Below are positions 8,433 to 13,770 of a stretch of DNA of 13,770 nt, in pieces (the stretch's first letter is position 1; each line of letters begins with the position of its first letter). The notes beneath the pieces are model-generated. The model searched no databases. It was given only the letters and a program-made list of their open reading frames with translations, and was not told the DNA's origin. A program made the translations under genes and the position numbers. The stretch lies in the NCBI GenBank assembly GCA_016207365.1, contig JACQPU010000166.1, forward strand, positions 1 through 13,770. Direction: 5' to 3'. This stretch comes from Ignavibacteriales bacterium. Lineage in GTDB: Bacteria > Bacteroidota > Ignavibacteria > UBA10030.

Positions 8433-9797
8433 TTACGCGGTCGCACCGAGAGACTGCAAGGCTTTGACAGAGCGCTCGATTTCTTTCACCGGCATTTCGT
8501 GATCTTCCAATCTGCCTGCAAGGAAATCATCATACGACTGCATATCGAAATGACCGTGGCCGCTCAGGTTAAACAGAATGACTCGCGGCTTCCCTTCCTT
8601 GTCGGCCTCCCTGGCTTCATGAATCACAGCCCGAAGAGCGTGTGAAGATTCGGGGGCAGGGATGATTCCTTCCGATCGTGCAAACTCCCTGGCCGCGTCA
8701 AAGACCTCGACTTGCTTGTATGCCTGGGCCTCTACAAGCCCATCGAGGAGAAGGCGGCTTACAAGCGGCGCGACACCATGATACCTCAGACCGCCCGCGT
8801 GAATTGACGGAGGAACAAATGAATGTCCCAACGTGTGCATCGGCAGAAGCGGTGTCAGTTCACCGGTGTCTCCAAAATCATACGCATATGTCCCCTTTGT
8901 CAGAGTAGGGCATGACGCCGGCTCGACTGCGATCGCCCGGACAGCACGTCCTGCAATCCGCTCCCTGATGAAAGGGAACGCCAGTCCCGCAAAATTCGAT
9001 CCACCGCCGCAACAGCCAATAACGATATCCGGAAATTCACCTGCCTTTTCCATTTGCTTCATCGCTTCCTGACCGACGACAGTCTGGTGCAGAAGGACAT
9101 GGTTCAAAACACTGCCGAGAGAGTATTTTGTGTCGTCGTGTGTTGCCGCATCCTCGACCGCCTCACTGATTGCAATCCCGAGACTTCCCGGCGACTTTGG
9201 ATCGTTCTCCAGGATTCTTCTCCCCGCATTGGTATCGACGCTCGGACTTGCGACGACGCTCGCCCCAAACATCTGCATGAGAGCTTTCCGGTACGGTTTC
9301 TGCAGAAAGCTGACCTTCACCATGTATACCTTGCACTGAATTCCAAAGAAGTCGCACGCGATGGCAAGAGCGGTCCCCCACTGACCCGCGCCGGTTTCCG
9401 TGGCAATTCGCTTCACGCCTTCCTTCGCATTACAATATACCTGGGCAAGGGCAGTATTGAGCTTGTGACTGCCTGATGGACTGCTTCCCTCGTACTTGTA
9501 GTAAATATGTGCCTTCGTCCCGATTCTCTCCTCGAATCTCTTTGCCCTGATTAACGGCGTCGGCCTGTACAGCTGGTAAAGACGCCTGACATCTTCCGGA
9601 ATGGGAACAAACCGATCCCGGTTCACTTCTTGAAGGATGAGATCCATTGGAAAGATTGGCTGGAGATCCTGCGGCCCGACCGGTCTTCTTGTGCCCGGAT
9701 GCAGAACGGGGTCCAGCGGCTTCGGGAGATCCGCCTGGATGTTGTAATAGGACGTCGGAATTTCGTCCTCTTCGAGAAGAAACTTGATTTGCTCCAT
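8433..9797 (-). CDS. trpB: Tryptophan synthase beta chain, TrpB2 type
   Basis: PLP enzyme that joins indole and serine to form tryptophan. With the start at 9797 (MEQIKFLLEEDE) it has 454 residues, about 50 longer than classical TrpB1 and typical of the TrpB2 class. AAGGAGG lies 5-6 bases before this ATG. The frame could extend to 9887, but that part overlaps a terminator hairpin. Visible motifs: EGSSPSGSHKLNTA with the PLP-binding Lys112, ETGAGQWG (134-141; Glu134 is the likely catalytic acid, and Trp replaces the His usual in TrpB1), the phosphate-binding loop GCCGGGSNF (261-269) and LSGHGHFD (411-418). No trpA or other trp gene adjoins it. The upstream leader carries a Trp-codon attenuator, so the gene is probably repressed when charged tRNA-Trp is plentiful. 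This supports a biosynthetic rather than serine-deaminating role. Confidence 0.95.
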   Translation of the reverse strand: MEQIKFLLEEDEIPTSYYNIQADLPKPLDPVLHPGTRRPVGPQDLQPIFPMDLILQEVNRDRFVPIPEDVRRLYQLYRPTPLIRAKRFEERIGTKAHIYYKYEGSSPSGSHKLNTALAQVYCNAKEGVKRIATETGAGQWGTALAIACDFFGIQCKVYMVKVSFLQKPYRKALMQMFGASVVASPSVDTNAGRRILENDPKSPGSLGIAISEAVEDAATHDDTKYSLGSVLNHVLLHQTVVGQEAMKQMEKAGEFPDIVIGCCGGGSNFAGLAFPFIRERIAGRAVRAIAVEPASCPTLTKGTYAYDFGDTGELTPLLPMHTLGHSFVPPSIHAGGLRYHGVAPLVSRLLLDGLVEAQAYKQVEVFDAAREFARSEGIIPAPESSHALRAVIHEAREADKEGKPRVILFNLSGHGHFDMQSYDDFLAGRLEDHEMPVKEIERSVKALQSLGATA

Positions 9798-9833
9798 AAA
9801 TCCCTCCTTGTGTGGTATGAATGGATAAAAATG

Positions 9834-9874
9834 AAAAAATCGTGGTCGCGCCATCAGCGAGTTTCCCACGATTT
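9834..9874 (-). terminator. Second terminator-like hairpin in the trpB2 leader
   Basis: On the minus strand AAATCGTGG (9866-9874) pairs with CCACGATTT (9837-9845). An inner TCGC/GCGA helix lies inside, and a run of six T (9834-9839) follows. It lies between the first attenuator terminator and the trpB2 Shine-Dalgarno. It may be a back-up terminator or part of the leader fold. Confidence 0.6.
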
Positions 9875-9904
9875 GAATTCCATCCATCCAATGGAAGGAG
9901 AGAC

Positions 9905-9941
9905 AAAAAAGGTGGGAACACTCGAAGGCATTCCCACCTTT
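9905..9941 (-). terminator. Attenuator terminator (stems 3:4) of the trp leader
   Basis: AAAGGTGGGAA (9931-9941) pairs perfectly over 11 bases with TTCCCACCTTT (9908-9918), enclosing a 12-base loop with TTCG, and is followed by six T (9905-9910). It is a textbook intrinsic terminator located between the leader-peptide stop and trpB2. Its 5' arm also pairs with 9965-9979, which would form the competing antiterminator. Confidence 0.9.
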
Positions 9942-9979
9942 GAAAGAACAGTCTAAGGCCTTATGGCGGGCTTACCTCC
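9924..9979 (-). promoter_or_regulatory. Antiterminator pairing (stems 2:3) of the trp leader
   Basis: GGAGGTAAGCCCGCC (9965-9979) can pair with GGTGGGAATGCCTTC (9924-9938): 13 of 15 positions pair, counting G-U, with one two-base internal mismatch. This uses up the 5' arm of the terminator. The upstream segment also pairs over six bases with two of the Trp codons (TGGTGG with CCGCCA), giving the 1:2 structure expected in trp attenuators. The pairing was read by eye; no folding energies were computed. Confidence 0.75.
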
Positions 9980-10035
9980 TGAAGGCAGCGCCACCACCAG
10001 TTGACTCGCGTTAACAGAGAGTCGGATTTTTTCAT
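9961..10035 (-). CDS. trpL: trp leader peptide, 24 codons with Trp-Trp-Trp
   Basis: A short ORF from ATG (10033-10035) to TAA (9961-9963), starting MKKSDSLLTRV and containing NWWWRC: Trp codons 13-15 are TGG TGG TGG at 9991-9999. Three consecutive Trp codons directly upstream of a terminator and a tryptophan synthase gene mark it as a regulatory leader peptide. A ribosome stalled on those codons would leave 9965-9979 free to form the antiterminator. A ribosome reaching the TAA would cover that segment and allow the terminator. There is no clear Shine-Dalgarno. The predicted transcription start is only about 4 bases before the ATG, so translation may be almost leaderless. The protein itself probably has no function apart from being translated. 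Confidence 0.85.
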   Translation of the reverse strand: MKKSDSLLTRVNWWWRCLQEVSPP

Positions 10036-10045
10036 AACTGACTTA

Positions 10046-10074
10046 AGAGTAAGGTTTTTTCAGATTCTTGTCAA
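10046..10074 (-). promoter_or_regulatory. Predicted promoter of the trpL-trpB2 unit
   Basis: A perfect -35 box TTGACA (10069-10074) and a weaker -10 box TACTCT (10046-10051) are 17 bases apart on the minus strand. Predicted initiation near 10039 is about 4 bases before the leader-peptide ATG. The -10 match is only moderate, so the exact start is uncertain. Readthrough from tRNA-Lys about 60 bases upstream is the alternative. Confidence 0.55.
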
Positions 10075-10133
10075 GCGGGAATCCGAGTATCTGCCTGTTC
10101 ATTCTTGCACTTTCCAACGTCACACTTTTTTTG

Positions 10134-10206
10134 TGCACCCACCAGGACTCGAACCTGGAACCCACTGATTAAGAGTCAGTTGCTCTACCAATTGAGCCAT
10201 GGGTGC
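10134..10206 (-). tRNA. tRNA-Lys (anticodon CTT), CCA not encoded
   Basis: From 10206 on the minus strand, acceptor stem GCACCCA pairs with TGGGTGC. The D-arm GCTCAATTGGTAGAGC is followed by the anticodon stem ACTGA/TCAGT with loop CTCTTAA, giving anticodon CTT (codon AAG, Lys). The T-arm CCAGG/CCTGG encloses TTCGAGT. It is 73 bases long. Discriminator A (10134) is followed by CAA, so CCA must be added after transcription, unlike the tRNA-Leu in this window. Confidence 0.96.
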
Positions 10207-10313
10207 TTTAGAACTTTTGAGCCGACTTTTGCTATCCACTCCTGGAGGGCCCTGCCGAATACCGACGAACTACTAACGGATTCCTTCAGCAGAATCGCCC
10301 GGTGATCAATCAG

Positions 10314-10646
10314 TCAGCGTTGCTGCTGAGGAGGCAAGGCCGGTTGGGGACTCGGCGGCAAAGCACCTTGAGCCGGGGCTTGAGACTGAATGACGCTTTG
10401 CTCCTGTCGCTCCCCGCGCGGCAGCACGACAAGGTTAATAAATATTGCCAAGACCAGGAAAATCGTTGCCAAAACTGTCGTTGTCTTGCCGAGGAAATCC
10501 GACGTTCGTCGCACGCCGAACACCGCCCCGATATTTGCCCCTCCAAATGAACCGGCCAGTCCTCCACCTTTGCTGGCCTGCATGAGCACAACGATGATCA
10601 GCAGGATACTGACGACAATCTCGATAAAAACGAAAAGGGTATACAT
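10314..10646 (-). CDS. secG: Preprotein translocase subunit SecG
   Basis: Small accessory subunit of the SecYEG inner-membrane channel that helps SecA-driven export. It has 110 residues: a first membrane helix (about 3-22, YTLFVFIEIVVSILLIIVVL), the family-typical cytoplasmic loop MQASKGGGLAGSFGG (22-36) and FGVRRTSDFLGKTT (43-56), then a second helix (about 57-75). The C-terminal tail is rich in Pro, Gln and Ala (about 80-110) and is likely disordered. The ATG at 10646 follows GAGGG by 4 bases. It is downstream of the riboflavin cluster, but a strong terminator-like hairpin ends only 19 bases before the start, so its transcription is not simply readthrough. tRNA-Lys follows 107 bases later. 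Confidence 0.95.
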   Translation of the reverse strand: MYTLFVFIEIVVSILLIIVVLMQASKGGGLAGSFGGANIGAVFGVRRTSDFLGKTTTVLATIFLVLAIFINLVVLPRGERQEQSVIQSQAPAQGALPPSPQPALPPQQQR

Positions 10647-10665
10647 AAGGCCCTCAAAAATACGG

Positions 10666-10690
10666 AAAAAATCCCGCTCAGGGCGGGATT
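10666..10690 (-). terminator. Intrinsic terminator between the rib cluster and secG
   Basis: On the minus strand AATCCCGC (10683-10690), loop CCTGA, GCGGGATT (10670-10677) and a run continuing as T to 10666. It is a strong eight-pair stem with T-tail, 46 bases after the upstream gene's stop and only 19 bases before the secG ATG. Confidence 0.85.
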
Positions 10691-10693
10691 CGC

Positions 10694-10722
10694 ATTTCCA
10701 ATGTAACGACCTTTGACGGGAG
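10694..10722 (-). promoter_or_regulatory. Weak candidate promoter upstream of secG
   Basis: TTGCAT and TACATT are separated by 17 bases on the minus strand, just before the terminator hairpin. The matches are only 3/6 and 4/6. If used, the secG transcript would begin just upstream of the hairpin and carry it in its 5' leader. This is tentative. Confidence 0.25.
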
Positions 10723-10735
10723 ATGCAAGACTCTC

Positions 10736-11491
10736 TTAGAAAAAATCGAAGCCGCGCAGCTTCCGATTGAGATCCACCCCATCCGCACCACTTCCATCAG
10801 CTTCGTACCGGTTTCCGTATCCCAACCAATTCCAATCCCGCAATAGCGTTTGCCGATCCTCTTCCTTCAGTTCGTTGAAATTCGGAATAAAGTTCTTAAA
10901 CGCAGGCTGACGATCGTATTTTCCGGGGTCGACGATCGCAAAGAACTTCTTGCGTTTTACGAGGTCTCCGAGCGTCTCCGATCCCTCCGCCGCCCTGCGC
11001 TGGAGAAGAGCCACGCCATCCCTGAGCCAAAGCCGCTTCGTACGGACAAATCTTCCCTCGTCCATAATCTCAACGACAACATGGGGAAGGAGTGTTGATA
11101 CCTTCAGGAGAAAATCGCAAACGAGAAAAGCGTTCCATTCGTTACCCGCAACCCGCGTGAACCCACTGGCAAGACAATCATCATAATACCCGCCCCACTT
11201 GACAAACACCAGGCGGTCGCGCTCCAGCTGTCGGATGGTTTCCTCCTCCGTTTTCCCCTGGGCCTTAAGCCGCCGCTTTCGTTCCTCGATGAGAGTCCAG
11301 ATCGTTGTATCCAGACCTGCGAATTCCTCGGCATTCGGAAAAACGACATACCGTCTGAAGGCCAGTTTGCCCATCGTCCAGGAAAACTCGCTATTGTACC
11401 AATGCTGGAGCCGTCGCACCTCATCCCATTCTTCCTCCGTGATCAGATACTCAGGGCGGCTGGAGATTTTATAAATGATCCTTCGGCTCAC
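10736..11491 (-). CDS. Conserved-looking cytoplasmic protein of unknown function, 251 residues
   Basis: I do not recognise a family. There is no signal peptide or membrane helix. The protein is mixed charged/aromatic: a basic N-terminus MSRRIIYKISSRPEYLITEEEWDEV, a Trp/Tyr-rich stretch (LQHWYNSEFSWTMGKLAFRR, about 28-47), a predicted helical charged region (EERKRRLKAQGKTEEETIRQLERDR, about 69-93, possible short coiled coil), then VKWGGYYDDC (97-106). The C-terminus ends NRKLRGFDFF. The start is GTG at 11491, sharing four bases (GTGA) with the ribE stop. A purine-rich AAGGGGGGAAG lies just upstream. Tight overlap implies co-transcription and translational coupling with ribE, but not necessarily a riboflavin role. 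An intrinsic terminator follows. Codon use looks like the neighbours', with no sign of recent transfer. Confidence 0.85.
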   Translation of the reverse strand: MSRRIIYKISSRPEYLITEEEWDEVRRLQHWYNSEFSWTMGKLAFRRYVVFPNAEEFAGLDTTIWTLIEERKRRLKAQGKTEEETIRQLERDRLVFVKWGGYYDDCLASGFTRVAGNEWNAFLVCDFLLKVSTLLPHVVVEIMDEGRFVRTKRLWLRDGVALLQRRAAEGSETLGDLVKRKKFFAIVDPGKYDRQPAFKNFIPNFNELKEEDRQTLLRDWNWLGYGNRYEADGSGADGVDLNRKLRGFDFF

Positions 11492-12084
11492 GAGCTTCCC
11501 CCCTTCGAGGCATTCAATACATATTTTCCAAGCATATCGAATTCAATATTCACGCGATCTCCCTCCTTGAGATGTTTGAACGTCGTGACATTCCAGGTGT
11601 AAGGAATGACGGAAACCGCGAACTGAGACTTGCTCAACGCTGCAACCGTGAGACTCACGCCATTCACTGCAACCGAGCCCACGGGAATCAGGAATTTTCG
11701 GAATCCCGGCGGAATGCTGATCCAAATGAACCAACTTCTTTGCCGCTTGTGCAACCGAAGAACGCGGCCGACTGCATCAACATGACCAAGCACGAAGTGA
11801 CCGCCGAATCGATTGCCAACCATTACGGGGCGTTCAAGATTTACACGATCTCCTGCCGACACCGCGCCCAGATTCGTTTTTCGCAGGGTCTCCTCAACCG
11901 CCTGCAACGTGAACACACTCTTTCGTCTCGAGATCACTGTCAAGCATACCCCGTTCACCGCGATGCTATCACTCTTCCTGAGGCTTCGTCCTGTCCGGTA
12001 CCCGCGAATGTAGAGGAGAGCGCTCTCGCCTGTGCGTTGTATCCGCTCAACCCTGCCCATTTCTTCTACCAGTCCCGTAAACAC
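11488..12084 (-). CDS. ribE: Riboflavin synthase alpha subunit
   Basis: Final step of riboflavin synthesis: dismutation of two 6,7-dimethyl-8-ribityllumazine molecules to riboflavin and a pyrimidinedione that is recycled. It has 198 residues with two lumazine-binding repeats. Repeat 1 begins with the family-typical MFTGLVEE and contains SIAVNGVCLTV (40-50). Repeat 2 begins with GGHFVLGHVDAVG (94-106) and contains SVAVNGVSLTV (137-147) and IPYTWNVTT (160-168; this position is more often IPHT in relatives I recall). The start is GTG at 12084, chosen because MFTG is the conserved N-terminus; no Shine-Dalgarno is visible. It lies 56 bases after ribD and overlaps the next gene by four bases, consistent with one operon. 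Some databases name this gene ribC. Confidence 0.96.
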   Translation of the reverse strand: MFTGLVEEMGRVERIQRTGESALLYIRGYRTGRSLRKSDSIAVNGVCLTVISRRKSVFTLQAVEETLRKTNLGAVSAGDRVNLERPVMVGNRFGGHFVLGHVDAVGRVLRLHKRQRSWFIWISIPPGFRKFLIPVGSVAVNGVSLTVAALSKSQFAVSVIPYTWNVTTFKHLKEGDRVNIEFDMLGKYVLNASKGGSS

Positions 12085-12140
12085 GTTAGGTTCCCGTTAT
12101 GCGAACAAAAATGATACACAACACTTTGTAATAGGAGGAT
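12085..12140. other. ribD-ribE spacer with a copy of TTATGCGAA
   Basis: A 56-base gap. It carries TTATGCGAA (12097-12105), also present twice upstream of the barrel gene. On the plus strand a Shine-Dalgarno-like AGGAGG precedes an ATG at 12143, but the resulting 26-codon frame lies inside ribD and is considered chance. Confidence 0.4.
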
Positions 12141-13235
12141 TCATGAAAAATCAGGCTTTCCTTCAATCAGGAGGTCGTTGCCAATCCGCCCCATCCATGG
12201 ATTGCGAAGCCCCACGACAGTAGCGAGGGTGCGATGCGAAAATGCGAAGCCAGTTGTCCCGGATCCCAGGATAGAAGGCGCAACGATACAATGCACTCGG
12301 TCGACAAGCTTCTCTTCAAAAAATGTCCCCACAGTCTCGCTTCCACCCTCGACTAATATGGACGTAATACCAAGGCCAGCCAGCACCCTTGTGATCACTT
12401 TTCCACTTATCATCGATGGCCCTTCGATCCCCAACACCTGCACACCCCTCCGCTCAAGAAGTATCACTTTTCGTTCCTGACGCCGCAATGTTGCCGCTGA
12501 CGTCAGGAGAATCGTCGCGGCCTCTCTTGAGTGAAAAATCTTCCGTGTCACCGGCACCGAGAGCTTCCCGTCAAGAACTACTCGGATAGGCTGACGACCA
12601 CGCACATGTCTGACTGTGAGCTCCGGGTTGTCCCTACGCACAGTTTCCGCTCCGACCAGGACCGCATGATATTGCGTTCTTAAATCATGGCCATACGTTC
12701 GTGAAATCGGAGACGAAATCCATTGTGACCGTCCGCGCAAATCTGCAATCCGGCCATCAAGTGTCTGGGCGATCTTCACACCCACAAACGGCCTTCCCTC
12801 CTCCATGAATCCGAAGAATTTCTCATTCAGCAATCGCGCCTGACTCCGCAAGAGCCCACTCCGGACCTCAATACCTGCCCGGCGAAGATCGCGAAATCCC
12901 CCTCCGGACACGAGCGGATTTGGATCCGTTGTCGCGGCGATCACTTGACTTATCCCCGCTCCGATGATCGCCTTTGTACAGGGAGGAGTTTTCCCCGTAT
13001 GCACGCATGGTTCAAGATTTACGTACAGGGTGCCACCTTTTGCACGCTTGCCCGCCTGTGACAAAGCGATGATCTCAGCGTGAGGACGGCCAAATGCTGG
13101 ATGATATCCCTCGCCAACAACTTCACCATTCCGGACAATCACGCATCCAACCATGGGATTGGGTGCAACCCACCGGGATCCGCGCTGGGCAAGCTCCAGA
13201 CACCGCATCATGAAGTTAGTATCGCCGGCAGTCAT
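12141..13235 (-). CDS. ribD: Bifunctional riboflavin biosynthesis deaminase/reductase RibD
   Basis: Carries out the second and third steps from GTP to riboflavin: deamination of the diaminopyrimidine nucleotide, then NADPH-dependent reduction of the ribosyl side chain. I set the start at 13235 (MTAGDTNFMMRC, 364 residues) because this ATG forms an ATGA overlap with the upstream stop. An ATG at 13271 in the same frame would lengthen the overlap to 40 bases. The N-terminal deaminase has APNPMVGCV (24-32), zinc/catalytic HAE (52-54) and PCVHTGKTPPC (76-86, Cys77 and Cys86). The C-terminal reductase has FVGVKIAQTLDGRIA (150-164), SQWISS (170-175), AVLVGAETVRRDNPELTVR (191-209) and ILVEGG (293-298). 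Both domains look complete and intact. Downstream are ribE and the unknown gene; GTP cyclohydrolase II and lumazine synthase are not in the window. Confidence 0.96.
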   Translation of the reverse strand: MTAGDTNFMMRCLELAQRGSRWVAPNPMVGCVIVRNGEVVGEGYHPAFGRPHAEIIALSQAGKRAKGGTLYVNLEPCVHTGKTPPCTKAIIGAGISQVIAATTDPNPLVSGGGFRDLRRAGIEVRSGLLRSQARLLNEKFFGFMEEGRPFVGVKIAQTLDGRIADLRGRSQWISSPISRTYGHDLRTQYHAVLVGAETVRRDNPELTVRHVRGRQPIRVVLDGKLSVPVTRKIFHSREAATILLTSAATLRRQERKVILLERRGVQVLGIEGPSMISGKVITRVLAGLGITSILVEGGSETVGTFFEEKLVDRVHCIVAPSILGSGTTGFAFSHRTLATVVGLRNPWMGRIGNDLLIEGKPDFS

Positions 13236-13770
13236 GCCCAGGACACTCCGAGGGTTGTGCTTTCGTTCCATCCAAGCACTTTCGCCGCGCGTTCGTTCCT
13301 GACAGCTATTTCAACGAGTCCACTGCTCCCGATTATAAGACACGGCACTCTGTCTGGCGCTTCAGCATATCTTTGAATCCATCGCCTTACCCCTTTTTTC
13401 CCCACCGAAACACTTTTCAGAACGTTCGGATCTGCTATTCTTATGTCCGTGATCAGATTCCCAAACCGGTCGATGTGCAGAATACCAGCCCGAGTCGCTG
13501 GCTTGCCGATGACAAATCCGAGGGACGGTGCAGGCGGAACTATTGGGTTTCCGAGCAGCTCAGGCGCAACGCCGGAAGCAAGGTGTGCCGCGAGGGGGGC
13601 GAATACGTCTCTTCCGTGAAAAGTTGAAGAAACCTGAGGAAGAATATATTTCGAGCCGCCGATTTTTACGTCAATGCACATTTCGGCATGTTCATCCCTA
13701 AACACCAGATCTATCAGGCCGTTGTCCGGAGCCAGGAACCACCACGTTCCGCCCTTCAACAGGAGAATCC
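13232..13770 (-). CDS. SAM hydroxide adenosyltransferase, DUF62 family (5' end outside window)
   Basis: Family (also called SAM hydrolase, related to fluorinase and chlorinase SalL) that uses water/hydroxide to cleave S-adenosylmethionine to adenosine and methionine. The frame is open to base 13770, so about the last 179 residues of a protein usually 250-290 long are present. Visible motifs: FLAPDNGLI, SSTFHGRDVFAPLAAHLASG, IDRFGNLITDI and GSSGLVEIAVRNERAA, in the order expected across the N- and C-terminal domains. A TTG at 13759 reads in frame but is too far inside the conserved domain to be the real start. The stop (TGA, 13232-13234) overlaps the ribD ATG, implying coupling with the riboflavin genes; the reason is not clear. 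The biological role of this family in most bacteria is uncertain. Confidence 0.9.
   Translation of the reverse strand, partial: ILLLKGGTWWFLAPDNGLIDLVFRDEHAEMCIDVKIGGSKYILPQVSSTFHGRDVFAPLAAHLASGVAPELLGNPIVPPAPSLGFVIGKPATRAGILHIDRFGNLITDIRIADPNVLKSVSVGKKGVRRWIQRYAEAPDRVPCLIIGSSGLVEIAVRNERAAKVLGWNESTTLGVSWA

Noticed and set aside
9798..9887. N-terminal extension of trpB2 to an ATG at 9887
   Set aside because: It overlaps the second terminator hairpin, adds residues unlike TrpB2 and lacks a good ribosome site, whereas the ATG at 9797 follows AAGGAGG.
9905..9960. T-box riboswitch upstream of trpB2
   Set aside because: No T-box sequence (TGGNACCGCG-like) precedes the terminator, and the Trp-rich leader ORF explains the arrangement better.
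12143..12223. Plus-strand ORF with AGGAGG upstream of an ATG
   Set aside because: It lies wholly within the 3' end of ribD on the opposite strand, is only 26 codons and shows no protein-like features.

Overview
This looks like an ordinary chromosomal segment. Every convincing protein gene and both tRNAs lie on the minus strand. The organism is probably a free-living bacterium of the Bacteroidota/Ignavibacteriota (FCB) group. This is inference from three things: a very large outer-membrane beta-barrel of a type I associate with that group, mid-range GC, and frequent absence of Shine-Dalgarno sequences mixed with occasional strong ones. The window has no 16S rRNA or other decisive marker. No phage, IS element, CRISPR or defence genes are visible.

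Layout in the direction of transcription (high to low coordinates): (1) A tight cluster of an S-adenosylmethionine hydroxide adenosyltransferase (5' end outside the window), ribD, ribE and an unrecognised 251-residue protein. The first and last junctions are 4-base stop/start overlaps. The cluster ends at an intrinsic terminator (10666-10690) that sits only 19 bases before the secG start. (2) secG, then tRNA-Lys(CTT). (3) A regulated unit: promoter, a 24-codon leader peptide with three consecutive Trp codons, an antiterminator/terminator pair, a second terminator-like hairpin, and a TrpB2-type tryptophan synthase beta gene. (4) A 337-base gap with an unusual palindromic repeat, then tRNA-Leu(CAA) with encoded CCA. 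(5) A repeat-rich spacer, a 1181-residue exported beta-barrel protein, acetyl-CoA synthetase (acs) with its own promoter, and a UvrD/PcrA helicase whose C-terminus runs off the window.

The most interesting signal is the trp attenuator at about 9905-10035. It was read directly from the sequence: an in-frame Trp-Trp-Trp leader ORF, a downstream segment that can pair with the 5' arm of a near-perfect terminator, and a stop codon placed so that a non-stalled ribosome would cover the antiterminator. This indicates ribosome-mediated transcription attenuation of a stand-alone trpB2, and argues that this TrpB2 makes tryptophan. The leader peptide may be translated from a nearly leaderless transcript.

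Functions represented are riboflavin synthesis (RibD, RibE), protein export (SecG), tryptophan synthesis (TrpB2), acetate activation (Acs), DNA repair (UvrD/PcrA) and an outer-membrane protein of unknown role. Intergenic regions carry short repeated motifs that may be genome-wide dispersed repeats.
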